This document shows, one piece after another, positions 1 through 9,103 of a stretch of 64,000 nt of DNA. Position 1 is the stretch's first letter; each line of letters begins with the position of its first letter. The DNA lies in NCBI RefSeq assembly GCF_001552135.1, contig NZ_BCQP01000044.1, positions 58,051 through 122,050 of the forward strand, in the 5' to 3' direction. The notes under the pieces were generated by a model. The model was not told the DNA's origin and searched no databases. It worked only from the letters and a program-made list of their open reading frames with translations. The DNA is from Actinomadura chibensis NBRC 106107 (GTDB lineage: Bacteria; Actinomycetota; Actinomycetes; Streptosporangiales; Streptosporangiaceae). Both the position numbers and the translations under genes were made by a program.

Positions 1-42
1 GCCAAGACTTGGCTGTACTCCGAGGGCAAGCCGAGCCTGTAG
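1..42 (+). CDS. 3' end of an unidentified gene (partial)
   Basis: The first 42 bases read through in frame 1 to a TAG stop, giving the C-terminal peptide AKTWLYSEGKPSL. A rho-independent-type hairpin follows six bases later, which supports a real gene end. The peptide is too short to assign to a family. It converges on the threonine ammonia-lyase gene. The rest of the gene lies outside the window. Confidence 0.5.
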   Translation, partial: AKTWLYSEGKPSL

Positions 43-47
43 GTTCA

Positions 48-68
48 CCCGCCCTCACGCTGGGCGGG
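48..68. terminator. Hairpin between convergent genes
   Basis: CCCGCCC (48-54) and GGGCGGG (62-68) form a 7-bp stem with a 7-nt loop. It lies between the two stop codons and probably serves both strands. There is no T-tract, as is usual in high-GC actinomycetes. Confidence 0.55.
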
Positions 69-83
69 CCGCTCGGGCGGCGG

Positions 84-1307
84 CTAGCTCAGCGTGAGGG
101 TGTAGCCCCGTTCGCGGAGGCGGCCGATGACGTCCTCGGAGTGGTCGGCGCCGCGCGTCTCCAGGTGCAGGAGCACCTCGGCCTCCTCGACGGGCAGCCG
201 CGCCGCGACGCGCTCGTGCATCACGTCCAGGACGTTCACGCCCAGCTCGGCCAGCTCGCCGAGCAGCGTCATCAGCGCGCCCGGCCGGTCCTTCAACCGG
301 CACCGGACGACCAGGTACCGGCCCGCGCCCGCGAGGCCGTGCCGCAGCACCCGCGACAGCAGCAGCGGGTCGATGTTGCCGCCCGACAGCAGCACCACGA
401 CCGGCGGTTCGACCGCGTAGGCGTGTTCCAGCAGGGCCGCCACCCCGGCCGCGCCCGCGGGCTCGACGACCTGCTTGGCGCGTTCTAGGCACAGCAGCAG
501 CGCCTGCGAGATGGACTCCTCGGTGACGGTGACGACCGCGTCCACCAGCTCGGTGAACATGGCGTAGGTGAGGTCGCCGGGGCGGCCGACCGCGATCCCG
601 TCCGCCATCGTCCGCTCGATCTCGATCTGCGTCGGGCGCCCGGCGGCGAGCGAGGGCGGGAACGCCGCCGCCCGCTTGGCCTGCGCTCCGACGATCTTGA
701 CGCCGGGGCCGCCCGCCGCGCGCGCGATCCCCTTGGCGGCCGCCGCGACGCCCGCGAGCAGCCCGCCGCCGCCGACCGGGGCGACGATCGTCCGGGCGTC
801 CGGGCACTGCTCCATGATCTCCAGGCCGATGGTCGCCTGGCCGGTGACGACGTCCGGGTGGTCGAAGGGGTGGATGAACACCGCGCCCGACTCGTCCGCG
901 TGCTTGCGGGCGGCGATGAGGCAGTCGTCCACGGTCGGGCCGGGGAACACGACCTCGGCGCCGTAGCCGCGGGTCGCGGCGATCTTGGGGAGCGGGGCGC
1001 CGACCGGCATGAACACGGTCGCCCGGCAGCCGAGCATGGACGCGGCGAGCGCGACGCCCTGGGCATGGTTGCCCGCGCTGGCCGCGACGACGCCGCGGGC
1101 CCGCTCGGCCGCGCTCAGCCGGGAGATCCGCAGGAACGCGCCGCGGATCTTGAACGAGCCGGTGCGCTGCAGGTTCTCGCACTTGAGCAGGACGGGCCCG
1201 CCGATCTGCTCCGACAGCACCCGGGACGGGATCATCGGGGTCGGCACGACCACCTCGCGGAGCACGTCCCGGGCGGCGCGGACGTCCTCGACGGTGAGGG
1301 AGAGCAT
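84..1307 (-). CDS. ilvA: Threonine ammonia-lyase with C-terminal ACT domain
   Basis: A fold-type II PLP enzyme that deaminates L-threonine to 2-oxobutyrate, the first step toward isoleucine, or acts in threonine catabolism. The PLP lysine is K53 in SFKIRGA, followed by the phosphate/substrate loop SAGNHAQGVA and the glycine-rich GGGGLLAG loop. The last 75 or so residues form one ACT-type regulatory domain (YLVVRCRLKDRPGALMTLL). At 407 aa it matches the short form with a single ACT domain, not the roughly 500-residue biosynthetic IlvA with two ACT-like repeats. The frame stays open to an upstream ATG at 1331, but 1307 gives the usual family N-terminus (MLSLTVEDVRAA). It lies 58 bp after the ROK kinase gene on the same strand. 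Biosynthetic versus catabolic use cannot be decided from sequence. Confidence 0.93.
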   Translation of the reverse strand: MLSLTVEDVRAARDVLREVVVPTPMIPSRVLSEQIGGPVLLKCENLQRTGSFKIRGAFLRISRLSAAERARGVVAASAGNHAQGVALAASMLGCRATVFMPVGAPLPKIAATRGYGAEVVFPGPTVDDCLIAARKHADESGAVFIHPFDHPDVVTGQATIGLEIMEQCPDARTIVAPVGGGGLLAGVAAAAKGIARAAGGPGVKIVGAQAKRAAAFPPSLAAGRPTQIEIERTMADGIAVGRPGDLTYAMFTELVDAVVTVTEESISQALLLCLERAKQVVEPAGAAGVAALLEHAYAVEPPVVVLLSGGNIDPLLLSRVLRHGLAGAGRYLVVRCRLKDRPGALMTLLGELAELGVNVLDVMHERVAARLPVEEAEVLLHLETRGADHSEDVIGRLRERGYTLTLS

Positions 1308-1365
1308 GCCTACGATCCTCGCACCCGCCAAGCGATCTTGGGACCACGGCCGCGCGCGCGTGCGG

Positions 1366-2325
1366 TCAGCCCGCGCTCCAGTAGCGCTCCTGGGCGAAGA
1401 CCAGCGCGGCCGCGCCGACGAGCCCGGCGGTCTGCCCGAGCGCCGCCGGGACGATCCGGACCCGCCGCGCGAACTCCATCCGCGCGTGCGTGGCGAACGC
1501 CTCGTCCAGCGGCTCGAACAGCAGCGACCCCGTCTGCGACAGGCCGCCGCCGATCGCGACGACCTGGAGGTCGCACAGGTGCGTCGCGGACGCGATCGCG
1601 ATGCCGAGGGCGCGCCCGGCGCGGCGCAGCGCGGCGACCGCGACCGGGTCGCCGCCGCGCGCGTCGGCGGCCAGCTCCACCCCGGTCGCCGTGCCGTCGT
1701 CGCGCCGCCAGCCCTGCTCCCGCGCCCACGCCACGAGCCCCGGACCGCGCGCGACCGCCTCCAGGCAGCCGCGCCCGCCGCACGCGCACGGCGGCCCGCC
1801 CGGGTCGACGACGACGTGCCCGATGTGCCCGGCGTTGCCGCTCGCCCCGTTCACGAGCCGCCCGCCGAGGATCAGCCCGCCGCCGACGCCGGTGGACACG
1901 ACCATCCCGAGGACGTCGTCGTGCCCGCGCCCCGCGCCCCGCCAGTGCTCGCCGACCGCGACGCAGATCGCGTCGTTGTGGATGCGGACCGGCAGGCCCG
2001 GGTACCGCGCGCGGAGCCGGGCGCGCAGCGGGAAGCCGCGCCAGGCCGGGATGTTCAGCGGCGACACCTCGGCGGCGGGCCAGGTCATCGGCCCGCCGCA
2101 GCCGACGCCGACGCCCGCGAGGGGCGGGTCGCCGGCGTCCGCGACGAGCTTGGCGAGCAGCGCCTCCAGCGTCCGCCACAGCTCCTCGCCGTCGACGCCG
2201 GGCTCGTTCGGGGTGGGGACGCGGTCGGTCGCCGCGACGCGCCCGTCCGGGCCGACGAGGGCGGCGGCGAGCTTCGTCCCGCCGACGTCCACCGCGAGGA
2301 CGGGCGCTCCGGACGCCTCGGTCAC
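1366..2325 (-). CDS. ROK-family sugar kinase (glucokinase-like)
   Basis: A 319-residue ROK protein, probably phosphorylating glucose or an N-acetylated hexosamine with ATP in the cytoplasm. The N-terminal phosphate-binding motif VDVGGTK sits at residues 12-18. The centre carries the sugar-binding stretch NAGHIGH and the ROK zinc motif CACGGRGC (cysteines 180, 182, 187). There is no helix-turn-helix domain, so it is a kinase and not a ROK repressor. The GTG start overlaps the stop of the upstream FIST gene as GTGA, which implies translational coupling. The pairing with FIST is unusual and its meaning is not clear. Substrate is not decided by the sequence. Confidence 0.88.
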   Translation of the reverse strand: MTEASGAPVLAVDVGGTKLAAALVGPDGRVAATDRVPTPNEPGVDGEELWRTLEALLAKLVADAGDPPLAGVGVGCGGPMTWPAAEVSPLNIPAWRGFPLRARLRARYPGLPVRIHNDAICVAVGEHWRGAGRGHDDVLGMVVSTGVGGGLILGGRLVNGASGNAGHIGHVVVDPGGPPCACGGRGCLEAVARGPGLVAWAREQGWRRDDGTATGVELAADARGGDPVAVAALRRAGRALGIAIASATHLCDLQVVAIGGGLSQTGSLLFEPLDEAFATHARMEFARRVRIVPAALGQTAGLVGAAALVFAQERYWSAG

Positions 2326-3485
2326 GCGGGCTCCGCCGCCCGGCCGAACGCGAGGATGGACGCGGTGAACCCGTGCACGTGGTTGCGTCCGGCGACCGGG
2401 CCGATCTCGCCGGCGGCGAAGAACCCGCCGACCCCGGCCGGGCCGAACGCGCGGTCGAGCACCTTCGCGTCGTGGTCGGAGTCGGGGAACATCGCCTGCC
2501 CGCGCCCGTTGCACGAGAACAGCAGCGCGCCCTCGACCGGCGCCATGTCGAACCGGTCGAGCAGGGCGGCGAGGTCCTTCTCGGCGGCCCCGGCGTCGCG
2601 GACCTGGAACCGGACGGTGCGCCCGACGTCCACCACGTCGCCGATCGCGATCGCGCCGCTGTCGGTGTCGGCGCCGACGACGCCGCGGACGAGGAAGTCG
2701 CCGTGCTCGTGCTCGTCGGCGTACTCGTCCATCGCGACGCCGATCAGCAGGCCGTGCCCGGCGAGCTCCTGCTCCTCCTCCGGCAGCCCGACGACGATCT
2801 GCTCCAGCTTCTCCAGCGCGGGCACGCCCGCCAGCTCGTACAGGACGTTCTCCTCCGCCCGCGTCACCACCATGTCGGGCCCGATCGGGCGGGCGCCCTG
2901 GCTGACCACGGTCGCGGCGGTCACGGCGCCGCCGATGACGACGCCGACCGCGCCGTCGCGGTACACCTCGCCGCCGACGAACAGCCGCACGTCGCCGCGC
3001 TCGCTGCCCTCGGCGAGCCCGCCGACGAGCGGCAGGCCGGGGAGCGCGTCGTCGGAGCGCTCGACGAAGGCGTCCACCGGGAAGCTGTACGGGTCGGTCA
3101 GCAGGACGCCGACGACGTCGTCGTCCTGGCCCTCGGGCATGCCGACCACGATCAGCCGGTCGTCGGCCTTCAGCGTCTCCAGCCGGAACGGGTCGAGCCG
3201 CGCGCCGGGCAGCACCGCCGCCCACGCGCTGACCGCGCCCGCGTCCTCCACGCCGCGCCCGGCGCCGATCACCCCGGACGCGCTGCAGCCGAGCAGCACG
3301 GCCGGGCCCGCCGCCCGCGCCGCGGCGGCCGCCGCCTCCTCGATCGCCTCCGGATCGTCCCCGGTCATGAAGACGCAGACCAGGTCGGGCGCCGCGCTGA
3401 GCGGCGCGAGCGCCTGCTCGACCGCGGACGCGGCGGCCTTGGACAGGTCGGGTCCGAGGGCCAGGCCATCACCGAATCGCGCCAT
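2322..3485 (-). CDS. FIST N/C-domain sensory protein
   Basis: A soluble 387-residue protein with a FIST N domain (about residues 30-220) and a FIST C domain (about 225-375). Recognisable pieces are LLGCSASGVIG near the N-terminus and the C-terminal block ALLFSCNGRGQAMF followed by GGFFAAGEIGPVAG. FIST domains are predicted ligand sensors, possibly for amino acids, but biochemical evidence is thin. No output domain is attached, so any signalling would need a partner. ATG at 3485 is chosen because GGGAGG lies 8 nt upstream; a GTG two codons earlier is too close to that ribosome site. First gene of a three-gene minus-strand group with the ROK kinase and ilvA. Confidence 0.88.
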   Translation of the reverse strand: MARFGDGLALGPDLSKAAASAVEQALAPLSAAPDLVCVFMTGDDPEAIEEAAAAAARAAGPAVLLGCSASGVIGAGRGVEDAGAVSAWAAVLPGARLDPFRLETLKADDRLIVVGMPEGQDDDVVGVLLTDPYSFPVDAFVERSDDALPGLPLVGGLAEGSERGDVRLFVGGEVYRDGAVGVVIGGAVTAATVVSQGARPIGPDMVVTRAEENVLYELAGVPALEKLEQIVVGLPEEEQELAGHGLLIGVAMDEYADEHEHGDFLVRGVVGADTDSGAIAIGDVVDVGRTVRFQVRDAGAAEKDLAALLDRFDMAPVEGALLFSCNGRGQAMFPDSDHDAKVLDRAFGPAGVGGFFAAGEIGPVAGRNHVHGFTASILAFGRAAEPA

Positions 3486-3717
3486 CGGCACCGCCTCCCT
3501 AGTCGAATGCCTTCATCTCGATCATCTCGGAGTCCGATGAAAGTATTCACTCCGTTCACCGGTTCGCTTCACACCTCCAGTGTCCCCCGCCACGCCATAT
3601 CCACCCAAACAAGACGCGACTCCGCACGAACAAGGCCCCGCACCGCGAAACGCCGTCAAGGCAGGGCATAGCGGACGAATCCTAGGGTCAAGGGTGCGAT
3701 TCCGCTGACCCGCGACG

Positions 3718-3723
3718 TAGTGT
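3718..3723 (+). promoter_or_regulatory. Putative -10 box for leaderless transcription of the AAA ATPase gene
   Basis: TAGTGT fits TAnnnT and ends 7 nt before the GTG start at 3731. No Shine-Dalgarno sequence is present. That spacing places transcription start at or next to the start codon. No clear -35 box is seen. The rest of the divergent gap (3486-3717) shows nothing else I can support. Confidence 0.4.
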
Positions 3724-3730
3724 CGGTCGC

Positions 3731-5182
3731 GTGCGTTCTTCCAACCCGAGTGAATCCACACCATGTGAATCCGCACCCCGCCCGTCCACTCTGGGCGAGC
3801 TGCGCACCAGCGGTCACGTCCAGCGGTCGGTGAAGGCCGAGATCCGCGGCAACCTCCTGCACCGGCTGCGAACCGGTCAGCCGCGCTTCCCCGGCATCCT
3901 CGGGTTCGACGACACCGTCCTCCCGCACCTGGAGCGCGCCCTGCTCGCCGGGCACGACCTCGTCCTGCTGGGCGAGCGCGGGCAGGGCAAGACGCGGCTG
4001 ATCCGCACCCTCGCCGGGCTCCTCGACGAGTGGACGCCCGTCGTCGCGGGCTGCGAGATCAACGACCACCCGTACGCGCCGGTGTGCGTGCGCTGCCGCC
4101 GCCTCGCCGCCGAGCTCGGCGACGAGCTGCCCGTCGACTGGAAGCACCGCGACGACCGCTACGGCGAGAAGCTCGCCACGCCCGACACCAGCGTCGGCGA
4201 CCTCATCGGCGACGTCGACCCCATCAAGGTGGCCGAGGGCCGCACCCTCGGCGACCCCGAGACGGTGCACTTCGGGCTCGTCCCGCGCACCAACCGCGGC
4301 GTGTTCTCCATCAACGAGCTGCCCGACCTCGCCGAGCGCATCCAGGTCGCGCTGCTGAACGTGCTGGAGGAGCGCGACGTCCAGGTCCGCGGCTACGCGC
4401 TGCGGCTGCCGCTGGACGTGCTGCTCGTCGCGTCCGCCAACCCCGAGGACTACACCAACCGCGGCCGCATCATCACCCCGCTGAAGGACCGCTTCGGCGC
4501 CGAGATCCGCACCCACTACCCGCTCGCGCTGGAGGCCGAGCTCGCGCTGATCCGCCAGGAGTCCGACTTCGCCGACCTCGCGGGCCTGCCCGCCGAGGTG
4601 CCCGACCACCTGATCGAGGTGATCGGGCGGTTCACCCGGCTCGTCCGCGAGTCCACGGCGGTGGACGCCCGCTCCGGCGTGTCCGCGCGGTTCGCGCTCG
4701 CGGGCGCGGAGACCGTCGCGGCGGGCGCGGTGCGCCGCGCGGCCCTCACCGGCGAGGACCACGCCGTCGCCCGCGTCTGCGACCTGCCCGCGATCGTCCC
4801 GTCGCTGATGGGCAAGGTCGAGTTCGAGGTCAGCGAGGAGGGGCGCGAGCAGGAGGTCCTGGAGCACCTGCTGCGCCGCGCCGTCGCCGAGACCTACCGG
4901 CGGACGCTCGGCGCCGCCGACCTGACCGGCCTGCTCGACAAGTTCGACGCGGGCGAGACCGTCGAGTCCGGGGAGCTGGTGACGGCGACGGAGCTGCTGC
5001 GCCGCCTCGGGCCCGTGCCCGGCCTCGCGAAGATGATGGAGCGGCTCGGCATGAGCGGGGAGTCCCCCGGCCAGGCCGCGGCCGCGCTGGAGTTCGCCCT
5101 GGAGGGGCTGTTCCTGACCCGGCGGCTGTCCAAGGACGTCGGCGCGGGCGGCTCCGAGGGCACCGCCACCTACCGGACCTGA
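3731..5182 (+). CDS. MoxR/magnesium-chelatase-type AAA+ ATPase
   Basis: A 483-residue AAA+ protein of the ChlI/BchI-like MoxR class. Walker A is GERGQGKT at residues 81-88. A Walker-B-like segment GVFSINELPDL appears near residue 190, and a sensor-like VLLVASANPEDYTNRG near 235. The C-terminal lid and helical bundle carry LVRESTAVDARSGVSARFAL. Proteins of this class act as a ring with a von Willebrand A partner to remodel or insert metals into client proteins. The partner is encoded next (5287-7317). GTG at 3731 is the only start giving the full N-terminus; it has no ribosome site but a TAnnnT box 7 nt upstream, so the mRNA may be leaderless. The client is unknown. Confidence 0.85.
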   Translation: MRSSNPSESTPCESAPRPSTLGELRTSGHVQRSVKAEIRGNLLHRLRTGQPRFPGILGFDDTVLPHLERALLAGHDLVLLGERGQGKTRLIRTLAGLLDEWTPVVAGCEINDHPYAPVCVRCRRLAAELGDELPVDWKHRDDRYGEKLATPDTSVGDLIGDVDPIKVAEGRTLGDPETVHFGLVPRTNRGVFSINELPDLAERIQVALLNVLEERDVQVRGYALRLPLDVLLVASANPEDYTNRGRIITPLKDRFGAEIRTHYPLALEAELALIRQESDFADLAGLPAEVPDHLIEVIGRFTRLVRESTAVDARSGVSARFALAGAETVAAGAVRRAALTGEDHAVARVCDLPAIVPSLMGKVEFEVSEEGREQEVLEHLLRRAVAETYRRTLGAADLTGLLDKFDAGETVESGELVTATELLRRLGPVPGLAKMMERLGMSGESPGQAAAALEFALEGLFLTRRLSKDVGAGGSEGTATYRT

Positions 5183-5234
5183 CACCGACGCGCACAAGCA
5201 CACGACACCGCCGCGTACGACACGCCGCACCTGA

Positions 5235-5251
5235 CCCGGCCGCAGGCCGGG
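5235..5251 (+). terminator. Intercistronic hairpin between the ATPase and VWA genes
   Basis: CCCGGCC (5235-5241) and GGCCGGG (5245-5251) form a 7-bp stem with a 3-nt loop inside the 104-bp gap. It may attenuate read-through and set the ATPase to VWA ratio, or stabilise a processed end. Confidence 0.35.
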
Positions 5252-5286
5252 CCCCTGACCCTAGGTCTCCACCGCAAGGGGATTCG

Positions 5287-7317
5287 ATGAGCCGATACCG
5301 CTACGGCGCATACGAGGACGGGCCCGACCCGCTCGCCCCGCCCTACGACGTCCGGGACGCCCTCGACGCGATGGGCGACTCGGTGCTCGACGGCACCCGC
5401 CCGGACGACGCGCTGCGCGAGCTGCTGCGCCGCGGCCTGCCCGGCGCGCGGAACCGCCGCGGGCTCGACGACATGCTCCGCCAGGTGCGGGAGCGGCGCC
5501 GCGCCCTGCGCGACCGGGGCCGCCTCGACGGGACGCTCGAAGAGGCGCGCGCCCTGCTCGACACGGCGATCGGGCAGGAGCGGGCCGAGCTGTTCCCCGA
5601 CCCGAGCGACGACGCGCGGCTGCGGGAGGCCGAGCTCGACACGCTGCCGTCCGACACGTCCCAGGCGATCCGGCGGCTGTCCGGCTACGACTGGCGCTCG
5701 GACGCCGCCCGCGCCACCTTCGAGCGGCTGAAGGACCTGCTGCGCCGCGAGGTCCTCGACTCGCAGTTCCAGGGCATGAAGCAGGCGCTGGAGAACAGCG
5801 ACCCGGCCGCCATGGAACGCGTCAAGGACATGATGGCCGCGCTCAACGAGATGCTCGACCGCGACGCGCGCGGCGAGCACACCCAAGAGGACTTCGACCG
5901 CTTCATGGACGAGTACGGGGACATGTTCCCCGACGCCCCGGCAAACCTCGAAGAGCTGGTCGACTCGCTCGCCCGCCGCGCCGCCGCGATGGACCGCCTG
6001 CTCGCCTCCCTCTCCCCCGAGCAGCGCGCCGAGCTGGCCGGGCTGATGGACCAGGTCATGCAGGACGCGGGCCTCGCCATGGAGATGTCCAGGCTCGGCG
6101 ACGCGCTGCGGGCGCGGCGGCCCGACCTCGGCTGGGGGCAGCCGGAGCAGATGACCGGCGACGACCCGCTCGGCATGGGCGACGCGACGACCGCGCTGGC
6201 CGAGCTGGCCGACCTCAGCGAGCTGGAGGCCGCCCTCGGGCAGGACTACCCCGGCGCGCGGCTGGACGACATCGACGAGGAGGCCGTCCGGCGGGCGCTC
6301 GGCCGCCAGGCCGTGGACGACCTCGCCGAGCTGCGCCGCATCGAGGCGGAGCTGGAGCGGCAGGGCTACCTGCGCCGCAACCGCGGCAAGCTGGAGCTGA
6401 CGCCGAAGGCCGTCCGGCGGCTCGGCGAGACGGCGCTGCGCCGCGTGTTCGCCCAGCTCACCACCGGGCGGCAGGGCGACCACGAGCAGCGCGACGCGGG
6501 CCAGGCGGGCGAGCTGACCGGTGCGAGCCGGGAGTGGCGGTTCGGCGACGAGCAGCCGCTCGACGTCGTCCGGACGGTCGGCAACGCCATCCGCCGCAGC
6601 GCGATGGAGGGCGCGGCGGGGCCCGCGTCCCCGGCGGTCGTGATCGAGCCCGGCGCCGACGAGCCGGGCGCGCCGTCCGGACGCGCGAACGGCGTCCGGC
6701 TCGGCGTGGACGACTTCGAGGTCCACGAGACGGAGCGGCGCACCGGCGCGGCCGTCTGCCTGCTGGTCGACCTGTCGTACTCGATGGTGCTGCGCGGCAC
6801 CTGGGCGGTCGCCAAGCAGACGACGCTCGCCCTGCACACGCTCGTGACCAGCAAGTTCCCGCAGGACGCGATCCAGATCATCGGCTTTTCCAACTACGCC
6901 CGGGTGCTGCACCCGACGGAGATGGCGGGCCTCGACTGGGACATGGTGCAGGGCACGAACCTGCACCACGCCCTCATGATCGCGGGACGCCATCTGGACC
7001 GGCACCCCGACTTCGAGCCGATCGTCCTCGTCGTCACCGACGGGGAGCCGACCGCGCACCTGCGCCCGGACGGCCGCTCGCTGTTCGACTACCCGCCGTC
7101 CACGGACACGCTCGTCCTCACCCTCGCCGAGGTCGACAAGATGACCCGGCGCGGCGCCTGCATGAACTTCTTCATGCTCGCCGAGGACCGGCGGCTCGTC
7201 TCGTTCGTGGAGGAGGTCGCCCGCCGCAACGGCGGCCGGGTCTTCGCGCCGGACGCCGATCGCCTCGGCGAGTACGTCGTCAGCGACTACCTGCGGGTGC
7301 GGCGCGGACGCCGCTGA
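5287..7317 (+). CDS. Von Willebrand factor A domain protein, partner of the MoxR ATPase
   Basis: A 676-residue cytoplasmic protein. The first 400 or so residues are charged and helical. The C-terminal third is a VWA domain with the metal-ion site DLSYS at residues 495-499, followed by QGTNLHHAL (threonine of the site) and VVTDGEPT (aspartate of the site). This is the BchD/ChlD-like partner of the AAA ATPase encoded just upstream, and the pair is common in actinobacteria. Start ATG 5287 is preceded by AAGGGG at 5274-5282. The VWA domain would bind a divalent cation and a client peptide while the ATPase ring does the work. No metal-chelatase substrate pathway is nearby, so the role is open. Confidence 0.85.
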   Translation: MSRYRYGAYEDGPDPLAPPYDVRDALDAMGDSVLDGTRPDDALRELLRRGLPGARNRRGLDDMLRQVRERRRALRDRGRLDGTLEEARALLDTAIGQERAELFPDPSDDARLREAELDTLPSDTSQAIRRLSGYDWRSDAARATFERLKDLLRREVLDSQFQGMKQALENSDPAAMERVKDMMAALNEMLDRDARGEHTQEDFDRFMDEYGDMFPDAPANLEELVDSLARRAAAMDRLLASLSPEQRAELAGLMDQVMQDAGLAMEMSRLGDALRARRPDLGWGQPEQMTGDDPLGMGDATTALAELADLSELEAALGQDYPGARLDDIDEEAVRRALGRQAVDDLAELRRIEAELERQGYLRRNRGKLELTPKAVRRLGETALRRVFAQLTTGRQGDHEQRDAGQAGELTGASREWRFGDEQPLDVVRTVGNAIRRSAMEGAAGPASPAVVIEPGADEPGAPSGRANGVRLGVDDFEVHETERRTGAAVCLLVDLSYSMVLRGTWAVAKQTTLALHTLVTSKFPQDAIQIIGFSNYARVLHPTEMAGLDWDMVQGTNLHHALMIAGRHLDRHPDFEPIVLVVTDGEPTAHLRPDGRSLFDYPPSTDTLVLTLAEVDKMTRRGACMNFFMLAEDRRLVSFVEEVARRNGGRVFAPDADRLGEYVVSDYLRVRRGRR

Positions 7318-7346
7318 GCCGCCCCCGCGAACACCGCCGGGAGGGC

Positions 7347-7352
7347 TAGGGT
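7347..7352 (+). promoter_or_regulatory. Putative -10 box, leaderless start
   Basis: TAGGGT (TAnnnT) ends 7 nt before the ATG at 7360. The gene could therefore have its own leaderless transcript in addition to read-through from the VWA gene. Confidence 0.35.
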
Positions 7353-7359
7353 CGGCGTC

Positions 7360-7872
7360 ATGTCGACTTCCGACCGCCTGCTGCTCATCCTGCACATCGG
7401 CTTCGCGATCTTCACGCTGGGGCCGCTGACCGCCGCGACGATGTCCACGCCGCGCTACATCCGCAAGCGCAACGTGACCGTGGTCCGCTACCTGCACCGG
7501 ACCACCCAGATCTACGGCGTCGGCACGCTGGCGATCTTCCTGTTCGGGATGGCGCTCGCCGGGGACGACCTGGCCGAGGCGTGGCTGTCGGTGTCGATGA
7601 CGCTGTTCATCGTCGCGCTCGTCCTGCTGCTGATCGTCGAGCGGGACCAGCGCAAGGCCGCGCACCTGCTGGAGACGGCGGCGGCCGCCGCCGCGGCCCC
7701 GCCCGCCGCGAAGGACGCGGAGGACGCGGAGGCGGCCGGGGGCGGGGAGGAGCCCCGGGCGAAGCCGAGCGGGGACGTCGCCCAGGTGGAGCGCGGGCGG
7801 ATCGCCGCGATCTCCGGCGTCGTCGCGCTGATCTGGCTGGTGATCCTCGTCCTGATGGTCTGGAACGCCTGA
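7360..7872 (+). CDS. Small integral membrane protein of unknown function
   Basis: A 170-residue protein. Hydrophobic segments are at about residues 7-29, 50-68, 74-95 and 147-168. A charged, alanine-rich loop between the third and fourth helices (residues 103-140) is probably cytoplasmic. The short conserved patch MSTPRYIRKRN follows helix 1. It looks like DUF2269-type small membrane proteins, but I cannot assign it firmly. It follows the VWA gene by 42 bp and converges with the esterase gene. Confidence 0.65.
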   Translation: MSTSDRLLLILHIGFAIFTLGPLTAATMSTPRYIRKRNVTVVRYLHRTTQIYGVGTLAIFLFGMALAGDDLAEAWLSVSMTLFIVALVLLLIVERDQRKAAHLLETAAAAAAAPPAAKDAEDAEAAGGGEEPRAKPSGDVAQVERGRIAAISGVVALIWLVILVLMVWNA

Positions 7873-7897
7873 CCGCGCCGCCGGGGGCGGCCCGGGG

Positions 7898-8983
7898 TCA
7901 GCGGCCCGGCCGCAGCCGGTTCTTCAGCCAGGCGAGGACCGTCGGGTAGGTGCGCCCGTCCTCGAACAGCTGCGACGCGTGCAGCTTGCCCTCGACGGTC
8001 TTCACCGTCACCGGCACGCCCGCCTCGCGCAGCGCCCCGGCCAGCCCGTTGCTCTGCGCGACCGGGACGAAGTCGCCCGTCGCGTGCATGAGCAGCATCG
8101 GCGCGTCGCCCGCCGACACGTGCGTGGTGGTGTTGGCGTCGTCGAGGCGCTGCCAGCAGTCGGGCGCGGCGAGCAGGCCGGTGACCGCGCCGGGCACGCA
8201 GTGGACGAGGTCGACCACGGCCCGGCGCAGCTTGCGCTGGCTGGGCGTCGCGGCGGACAGGGCGCCGTCCTGGTAGGCGAGGTAGGGGTCGTTCGGCGGG
8301 GACAGCGCGATCACGCCGCGGACCTGGGCGCCGCCCGTCCCGAACGTGCCGACCTGGGTGGCGAGGTGCCCGCCGGACGAGGCGCCGAGCACGACGACGC
8401 GGCTCGGGTCGGCGTTCCAGTGCCGGGCGTACTTCTTGACGAACGCGAGGGCCGACAGCGCGTCGTCGCGCTGCGCGGGCCACTGCGCCTTCGGCGCGAG
8501 CCGGTAGTTGGCGGACATGACGACGAAGCCGTCCTCGGTCAGCCGCCGCGCGAAGTACTTCCAGGAGCCCTTGTCGCCCTGCATCCAGTACCCGCCGTGC
8601 AGGATCAGGACGACCGGGCGCGGCTTCGCCCGCGGGCCCTCCTTGCGCCAGTAGGCGTCGATCCGCTGGTTCGGATCCTTGCCGTAGGCGTAGCTGCGGG
8701 CGCGCGGGAGCCGCGGCGTGACCATGACGGCCTCGGCCGAGACGGTGGCGTCCGGCTCCCCGTCGCGCGGCGCCCGGCCCTGCGGCGGGCTCTCCGTCCA
8801 CGGCGCCGGGGACTCGGCGCCGGGCGGCGCCGGCGGGGACGTGGACGTCTCCTCGCTCGGCGCGACGGACGCGGCGGGCGGTGGAGGCGTCGGCGCCGGC
8901 GCCGCCGCCGCCCCGCCCGGGACGGCCACGGCGGAGACACACGTCGCGGCGAACGCCGCACCACAGACCAGTATCTTTCGCAC
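7898..8983 (-). CDS. Secreted alpha/beta hydrolase (esterase-lipase type)
   Basis: A 361-residue exported serine hydrolase. It starts with a signal peptide (VRKILVCGAAFAATCVSAVA, cleaved near PGGAAAA), followed by a proline/serine-rich linker of about 60 residues. The catalytic domain shows the oxyanion motif HGGYW and the nucleophile elbow GASSGG. The carboxylate and histidine would lie in HATGDFVPVAQ and KLHASQLF. This resembles carboxylesterases of the BD-FAE/kynurenine-formamidase group. GTG at 8983 is chosen because AAGGGG precedes it at good spacing; a GTG six codons upstream is possible. Natural substrate unknown. It stands alone, 102 bp upstream of the metB stop. Confidence 0.83.
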   Translation of the reverse strand: MRKILVCGAAFAATCVSAVAVPGGAAAAPAPTPPPPAASVAPSEETSTSPPAPPGAESPAPWTESPPQGRAPRDGEPDATVSAEAVMVTPRLPRARSYAYGKDPNQRIDAYWRKEGPRAKPRPVVLILHGGYWMQGDKGSWKYFARRLTEDGFVVMSANYRLAPKAQWPAQRDDALSALAFVKKYARHWNADPSRVVVLGASSGGHLATQVGTFGTGGAQVRGVIALSPPNDPYLAYQDGALSAATPSQRKLRRAVVDLVHCVPGAVTGLLAAPDCWQRLDDANTTTHVSAGDAPMLLMHATGDFVPVAQSNGLAGALREAGVPVTVKTVEGKLHASQLFEDGRTYPTVLAWLKNRLRPGR

Positions 8984-9103
8984 CCCGGGCCCCTTCGTCA
9001 CGAAACCTGGAGCGCCAATGATAGATGTTTGATCAAGTCCGTGACGGGAAGACTAGGCCGTTTGCCCCCGTTCGGCGTCCGCGGGGCAGGACGTTCGCGC
9101 TGG

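Noticed and set aside
858..3671. Long plus-strand frames opposite ilvA, ROK and FIST genes
   Set aside because: Low-complexity arginine/alanine products, no ribosome site, and the minus-strand genes carry complete family motifs.
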